DNA of 64,000 bases from Oscillospiraceae bacterium (lineage in GTDB: Bacteria; Bacillota; Clostridia; Oscillospirales; Oscillospiraceae). The notes under the pieces were generated by a model, which was not told the DNA's origin, made no database searches, and saw nothing but the letters and a program-made list of their open reading frames with translations. A program made the position numbers and the translations under genes. Shown piece by piece: positions 59,941-64,000 of the stretch. Each line of letters begins with the position of its first letter. Within the stretch, counting starts at the first letter, position 1. The stretch is taken from assembly GCA_017409205.1 (NCBI GenBank), contig JAFQTF010000005.1, forward strand, positions 51,053-115,052, written 5' to 3'.

Positions 59941-60897
59941 TTATTCATGGCTCAAAGTTTCCTTTCTGCCAAGGTTCGCGTCACTGTAAATCGCAAGAAT
60001 TTCCGTAGGAATGTTATCCACGATCTTGCGCAGCTTTTCCAGTTCCTGCACTTGCTGGAGCAGTTCCAGACGTCGTGTGACGCTTTCCTTGCTGGCATCC
60101 ACCTTCTTTTCCAACACAGCGATTTCTGCTCTCAGTTCCTTATAGGCGGCATCATACTTCTTCAGCCGGGTACGCATCTTCTCCACACCGGGAGTATACT
60201 TTTCCAGAAGAGCCTCAATCTCTGCTGCCCGTTTCTTTGCATTCAGGGGATTGATGTCGGCAAGCAGTTCCAGCAGCATATCCTTCTGCTGATTCAGATG
60301 CACCGCTTCCTTGAACAGCCGGGGCGGGATATGGGTTCTGCCGGTCTTGCTGGCAGATTCGCCACGCTCCAGATCGGGATAGAACTTGACCATGTAGCTC
60401 CAGAAATCGTCCTGCCACTGGGTCAGCTTTTTCTTGTTGCCCACGATCTCCTTGGCGCTGAGTCGATTGTCCGGCGTCAGCGGCACAAAGCAAAAGTGCA
60501 TGTGGGGCGTTTTCTCGTCCACATGCACCACGGCGGAAATATATGTATCGGGGTCCTGCTTGGTTTTCATAAAGTCCACTGCCCGGTCAAAGAACGCCTT
60601 GACTTCTCTGGGTTTCTTGCCCTCGAAGAACTCCGGGCTTGCTGTGATCAGCGCTTCGATCATCTTTACGCTGTCCTTCCGTACCCGGCAGCCGGAAGAC
60701 TGGATCAGCTTATCCACTTCTCCTAGATACCGGCCATCGGGATTTATCAGATGGAAATTAAGCTTGCTCCGCTGGATATCAATGTCCGGGTTGCTGGCAT
60801 AGGCTTCCTTCATCCGTTCATTATGTGCCTCGATTATGGAAATGGTCTGGCCCTTGTACTTCTTCATGCGGAAGATCGCATATTGTCCTTTCATCAT
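59941..60897 (-). CDS. MobV/Pre-type relaxase
   Basis: 318 residues from ATG 60897 (GGAGGGACGC ahead; ATG 60894 also possible). YAIFRMKKYKGQTISIIEAHNERMKEAY is the MobV N-terminus; HVDEKTPHMHFCFVPLT is the H-x-D-E-x-x-P-H-x-H metal/catalytic motif; GNKKKLTQWQDDF follows. C-terminal coiled coil about 230-300. It nicks oriT and starts conjugative transfer when helped by another element. It overlaps the small regulator stop as ATGATG. Confidence 0.92.
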   Translation of the reverse strand: MMKGQYAIFRMKKYKGQTISIIEAHNERMKEAYASNPDIDIQRSKLNFHLINPDGRYLGEVDKLIQSSGCRVRKDSVKMIEALITASPEFFEGKKPREVKAFFDRAVDFMKTKQDPDTYISAVVHVDEKTPHMHFCFVPLTPDNRLSAKEIVGNKKKLTQWQDDFWSYMVKFYPDLERGESASKTGRTHIPPRLFKEAVHLNQQKDMLLELLADINPLNAKKRAAEIEALLEKYTPGVEKMRTRLKKYDAAYKELRAEIAVLEKKVDASKESVTRRLELLQQVQELEKLRKIVDNIPTEILAIYSDANLGRKETLSHE

Positions 60898-61124
60898 GCG
60901 TCCCTCCGTTTCTGCCATACAATGTCATAGCCCATCACATCGGCAAGCTGCAGGGCTTCCACATACCGCAGGGAACCTCTGCCCAACTTGGCAGAGAAGT
61001 TGGAAAGGCTGTCACTCCAGCCATATTCCATGGATAGGGCATCCACAACCTCGGCCATGGTGAAGTTTGCCATCATGATCTGGGCCTTGATGGCATTCTT
61101 GGTGGTTTGGTTCGTAATTTTCAT
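60894..61124 (-). CDS. Small HTH-type regulator
   Basis: 76 residues. IKAQIMMANFTMAEVVDALSMEYGWSDSLSNFSAKL resembles a small helix-turn-helix protein with a Cro-like layout; YDIVWQKR ends it. Such genes precede mob genes in clostridial elements. AAGGAG precedes the ATG. An inverted repeat upstream (61158-61174) is its probable operator; inference. Confidence 0.7.
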   Translation of the reverse strand: MKITNQTTKNAIKAQIMMANFTMAEVVDALSMEYGWSDSLSNFSAKLGRGSLRYVEALQLADVMGYDIVWQKRRDA

Positions 61125-61534
61125 ATTTCTTATTCTCCTTAATTCAGTAGTTAAATAGGCGAAACCAGTTCGCCGTTAGGTGTATTTTCAGATGGGGCAG
61201 AAATCTGCCCCATTTTTTATTTGCGATGTCCCCTTGGCAAGTCATGTTATCGAATGCACGGATTCATGTCCTATTCCATCGTTTCGATCTGTTCTTTACC
61301 CAATTCGACACCGAGTTCACGATTTCGACCATCGCTTTCCCGTAAAATAGAAATATGGAACGGGAATGTTCTTTGCTGCTTTCACTACCCCTCAATTCGC
61401 CCCGGTGTAAATTAAGGTAGTACCGGCAGAAAGAAAAATATAGGGAAATACCAAAATCATGTGTACCGTACGTACATGTGTACAACCGACCCCAGTACGC
61501 TGGTACGTATGTACATATTGTTTTGGGGTTCTTA
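61125..61534. other. 410-base noncoding region, candidate oriT or origin
   Basis: No convincing gene. Contents: inverted repeat GGCGAA-N5-TTCGCC at 61158-61174; a plus-strand terminator at 61192-61218; direct repeat CATGTGTAC at 61458-61466 and 61475-61483 flanking the palindrome GTACGTAC (61468-61475); and GTACGTATGTACAT at 61503-61516. The cluster of GTAC-type repeats upstream of the relaxase resembles a MobV oriT or an iteron origin; the nick sequence could not be recognised. Confidence 0.55.
61192..61218 (+). terminator. Plus-strand terminator amid minus-strand genes
   Basis: ATGGGGCAG, AAAT loop, CTGCCCCAT then TTTTTT. A clean rho-independent terminator on the plus strand, though every nearby gene is on the minus strand. 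Confidence 0.75.
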
Positions 61535-62836
61535 TCAGAAAATTTTAATCAGGCTGCGGACTCCCAGGAATCCCCACACGCGACGGCCTTGTGCGTTAAA
61601 ACCGTTGTTGTTATGCTCCAGATTGTATTTCTGCTCATTGGCACAGAGGAAATTGCTGAAGGTTCTGGGGGACAAGGGCTTTTCTGAATTGTCATCACAC
61701 CAGATGGTGTATAGGGTATAAAAATCCTTGGAGGTAATCCAATCGTCTGCTTTGAACAGGAAATACCCCTCGGACTCCATGAAGCCCAGAATGTTGTTGC
61801 CCTCCCGCATGGCGGCTTCCACATTGGCTCTTGTGCGTTCGCTCTGGGTAATGTGGAAGTCATTTTGGGTCAGCCGGTGCAGTCCCTCCAATGCCCAGAG
61901 GAAAATACCCTCTGCTTCGGCACACATCTTCTCTGCAATATAGGGATCGTCTTTCCGGGACTTGTCCCTGGGTTTTACGGATAAGATAAGCTGCCGACGG
62001 TAGAAACCGTCGCTGTGGTCATACAAGGCTCGCAGAGAACCATTGCCAAAGACCATGAATCGTACATACAGTTCCCCCTGGTAGCTTTGTTCCCCTTTCT
62101 TTTCCAGATCCATGGGAAGCTCTGCGGTGACGATGGTTTTGATATGGTTTGTCTGGGGAAGGGCCTCCAACTTCATATCATCATCTACCAGTAAATACTT
62201 AAATTGCTGATCCGCTCTGGCAAAGTTACTGGTTTCAATCTTTGCAACGCTGCCGGTGTTCATGTTGTTTCCCAGAAGAGAGTGCATTACAAGTCCGATC
62301 CGGCTTTTGCCCTCGCCGCCGTTGCCAATGAGGAAAAGCATCTGCTGCGCCTTGGTGCTGGGAATCAGGCAGTATCCCATATATTCCTGCAAAGTGGGAA
62401 TATCCTCCGGGTACAGGAGCTGCTCCAGAAATGAAAGCCATTTTTCCGGTTTCGGGGCATCGTGGTTGTAGGATACCGGAAGCCGGTTCATACAAAATTC
62501 CTTTTCTTCCCGGAATGTTCCACCCAGAAACAAAGAGCCGTTGGCAACATGGATACGGTCTGTCTGGATCGGGAGAGGTTCGGAATAGCACATAAGCCGC
62601 AGGGCATCCAGAATATTCTGCACCTTTCTTGATAATCCGCTGGTGGCATAGGGTTCGATCCTTTCCAGAATCTCCCGCTTCAATTTGGACTCGTCAGTGA
62701 TCCGTCCCTCCGTGCAGAAGAAGGTTCCGTCCACCGCAATCATGGGATGATCCTTCAAGAACTCCCGGCAGAAGAGTGCCTCGTTAATTTTCTTGCCCTC
62801 CACCCATTCCGGAACCAGATTGGTCTGCTCGTCCAT
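61535..62836 (-). CDS. D5/P4-type SF3 helicase
   Basis: 433 residues. LIGNGGEGKS is the Walker A of SF3 helicases, LLVDDDMKLEAL the Walker B-like region and VTAELPMDLEKKGEQSY and FMVFGNGSLRAL motif C area. The N-terminal D5_N domain is seen around 100-160. It initiates replication of the element, together with the CHC2 primase whose gene overlaps it by 53 bases. AGGATAACGCAC precedes the ATG. Confidence 0.9.
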   Translation of the reverse strand: MDEQTNLVPEWVEGKKINEALFCREFLKDHPMIAVDGTFFCTEGRITDESKLKREILERIEPYATSGLSRKVQNILDALRLMCYSEPLPIQTDRIHVANGSLFLGGTFREEKEFCMNRLPVSYNHDAPKPEKWLSFLEQLLYPEDIPTLQEYMGYCLIPSTKAQQMLFLIGNGGEGKSRIGLVMHSLLGNNMNTGSVAKIETSNFARADQQFKYLLVDDDMKLEALPQTNHIKTIVTAELPMDLEKKGEQSYQGELYVRFMVFGNGSLRALYDHSDGFYRRQLILSVKPRDKSRKDDPYIAEKMCAEAEGIFLWALEGLHRLTQNDFHITQSERTRANVEAAMREGNNILGFMESEGYFLFKADDWITSKDFYTLYTIWCDDNSEKPLSPRTFSNFLCANEQKYNLEHNNNGFNAQGRRVWGFLGVRSLIKIF

Positions 62837-63425
62837 GTGCGTTATCCTCCTTTCTCAAGCGTTCCTGCATCTCAGGGATGATGCTGACCAATAAAGAATC
62901 CACCATGGCAACCCGCTGCTCCAGAGTGCCGATGGTCAGGCAGTCCAGCAGATAGTCCACAGTGGATAATGATTTCATTGCTTCACAAAAGCGCAGATCC
63001 CAAATGTCAGAATCCGGTTGGGGTGCGTACCGCTCTTTCCAATCCTCCAGCAGCTTCCGGTAGGCACCTAGGATATGGATGCACAACAGCTCGTCCTCCC
63101 GGAAGCGGCGGATATTGGGGTAGCTTTGGTGGATGTATGCATTATAGGTGTTGGATTCGCCAGGACTTAACCCATAGTCCTGACACAGTTTTACAGCAGC
63201 GCTGTGGGGAGATATTCCCAAATATCTTGCGGTAAAGTCGATGACATCGCCGGATGCGCCGCAGCCGAAGCAATAGAATCTATCATCCAGCTTCAGACTG
63301 GGACTGTGGTCGTCATGGAAGGGACACCGGGCCATGCCGTGCCTGCCTACATCCAATCCGTAATCCTTTGCGGCCTGTATGGTCGGTACAGCCGCGCGTA
63401 TGGTTTTGAAGTCGATCATTTGCAT
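62784..63425 (-). CDS. CHC2 zinc-finger DNA primase-like protein
   Basis: 213 residues from ATG 63425 (or 63419) after AAAGGAAAGG; upstream in-frame ATGs lack good sites. ARCPFHDDHSPSLKL and RFYCFGCGASGDVIDF form the C-H-C-C zinc finger of DnaG-like primases (CPFHDDHSPS...CFGCG). It has no toprim domain, so it supplies only the zinc-binding part; the helicase encoded by the overlapping gene completes the set. Typical of integrative mobilisable elements. Confidence 0.88.
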   Translation of the reverse strand: MQMIDFKTIRAAVPTIQAAKDYGLDVGRHGMARCPFHDDHSPSLKLDDRFYCFGCGASGDVIDFTARYLGISPHSAAVKLCQDYGLSPGESNTYNAYIHQSYPNIRRFREDELLCIHILGAYRKLLEDWKERYAPQPDSDIWDLRFCEAMKSLSTVDYLLDCLTIGTLEQRVAMVDSLLVSIIPEMQERLRKEDNAHGRADQSGSGMGGGQEN

Positions 63426-63711
63426 TTTTCCTTTCCTTTTCATTTTCGGGAGAAGGTAGCCAGTTACCGGAGAAAAGGTTTCCTCTCCTACTATATTTAT
63501 GTGGAAATCCGAGAAAAACGGTCTAATCATCTGACAGTCCAAAATCAAAAAACCTGACAGCATTGGAATGTTCGGAAACCACGGGAAAGGTCCGCTTTTT
63601 GGGACTGATTCTCTGCTACAATTTAGACTGGGATCAAACGAAAGAGTCGACTTATCATGACAGTTAGCTTGTTAGACGAAAAAATATCTTTATTTTAGAA
63701 CACATGTTTGG

Positions 63712-63717
63712 TATAAT
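63712..63717 (+). promoter_or_regulatory. Probable -10 box of the right-edge gene
   Basis: Perfect TATAAT at 63712-63717, 24 bases before the ATG. At a 17-base spacing the -35 (TTTATT) is weak. The gap 63426-63741 otherwise holds no recognised element. Confidence 0.5.
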
Positions 63718-63741
63718 GAGCATAAAAAAGGGGGTGCGAGT

Positions 63742-64000
63742 ATGGCTCAGAAAGTAGACTTACAGGAACGGCTTAAAATGCGGTTCCTGACCGTTGATTA
63801 TAGAGATAAGCAGGAGGTTTACGGAACCAGCGATACTGCTTCAGATACCGGTACCATCGCTCTGGAAATCTTGAATATTCCGGATTATGTGTTAGAGGAT
63901 CTGTTGAAGCTGACAGACCCGATGATGCAGCTTGTGGATTATTTGAATCACAATAAGAACCCCGACAATTCCACCCTGGCGATGATGCTGACTGCTTCCA
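63742..64000 (+). CDS. Unknown element protein, cut by window edge
   Basis: At least 86 residues, beginning MAQKVDLQERLKMRFLTVDYRD, with acidic TSDTASDTGT and LLKLTDPMMQLVDYLN, and no stop before 64000. Ribosome site AAAAAAGGGGG. No membrane segment. I do not recognise it. It is transcribed divergently from the primase gene and is probably the first gene of the element's plus-strand arm. Confidence 0.75.
   Translation, partial: MAQKVDLQERLKMRFLTVDYRDKQEVYGTSDTASDTGTIALEILNIPDYVLEDLLKLTDPMMQLVDYLNHNKNPDNSTLAMMLTAS

Noticed and set aside
61264-61485. Small minus-strand frame of 73 codons in the element gap
   Set aside because: No ribosome site, odd composition, and it spans the repeat-rich noncoding region.

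Overview
The window looks like a chromosome segment of a gut-type, low-to-mid GC Clostridia, most likely Oscillospiraceae-like. The pointers are a selenocysteine-containing betaine reductase, an RsgI-type anti-sigma factor, a LytTR/DUF3021 pair, EpsG-type exopolysaccharide genes, AGGAGG ribosome sites and TTGACA/TATAAT promoters. The genus cannot be fixed from the sequence alone. No rRNA, tRNA or CRISPR array was seen.

Region 1 (1-10273, minus strand) is one transcription unit. It runs from a promoter at 10245-10273 through a 2625-residue secreted protein (acidic 9-residue repeats, Ig-like domain, metallophosphatase, VWA), then an 81-residue Cys-containing peptide with a YxxPxI leader motif, an internal hairpin, a membrane-anchored protein, an HPr-kinase-like P-loop protein and a radical SAM enzyme that runs off the left edge. 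This is the best candidate for an undescribed peptide-modification (RiPP-like) system.

Region 2 (10305-17156, minus) is an export and capsule-control operon: ABC exporter, S26-like peptidase, PHP-type tyrosine phosphatase, Ig-like membrane protein and two tandem BY-kinases with Tyr-Gly tails, closed by a terminator. Region 3 (17175-18242) holds a monocistronic, degenerate LytR-CpsA-Psr protein.

Region 4 (18278-43918, minus) is a large exopolysaccharide locus in two transcription units. It has a priming sugar transferase, an EpsG-type polymerase, many GT2 and GT4 glycosyltransferases, a GT14 enzyme, a Stealth phosphotransferase, a GINT1-like protein, a split transketolase, an aldo/keto reductase, a NTP_transf_5 protein and a frameshifted acyltransferase. 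No Wzx flippase is seen.

Region 5 (44073-49563) is a betaine module. GrdI-like and selenoprotein GrdH-like betaine reductase subunits and a BCCT transporter face a divergent TetR regulator, with four copies of a TAAGCGCGCTTA operator between them. Region 6 (49667-58214) holds an ABC/LytTR/DUF3021 operon whose ATPase carries an amber stop, DUF421-DUF4363-ParB, an ECF sigma/anti-sigma/ABC/DUF4418 operon and a low-molecular-weight tyrosine phosphatase.

Region 7 (58286-64000) is one end of an integrated mobile element: tyrosine integrase with arm-type repeats, excisionase, MobV-type relaxase, small regulator, candidate oriT/ori region, D5-type helicase, CHC2 primase and a divergent unknown gene cut by the right edge.
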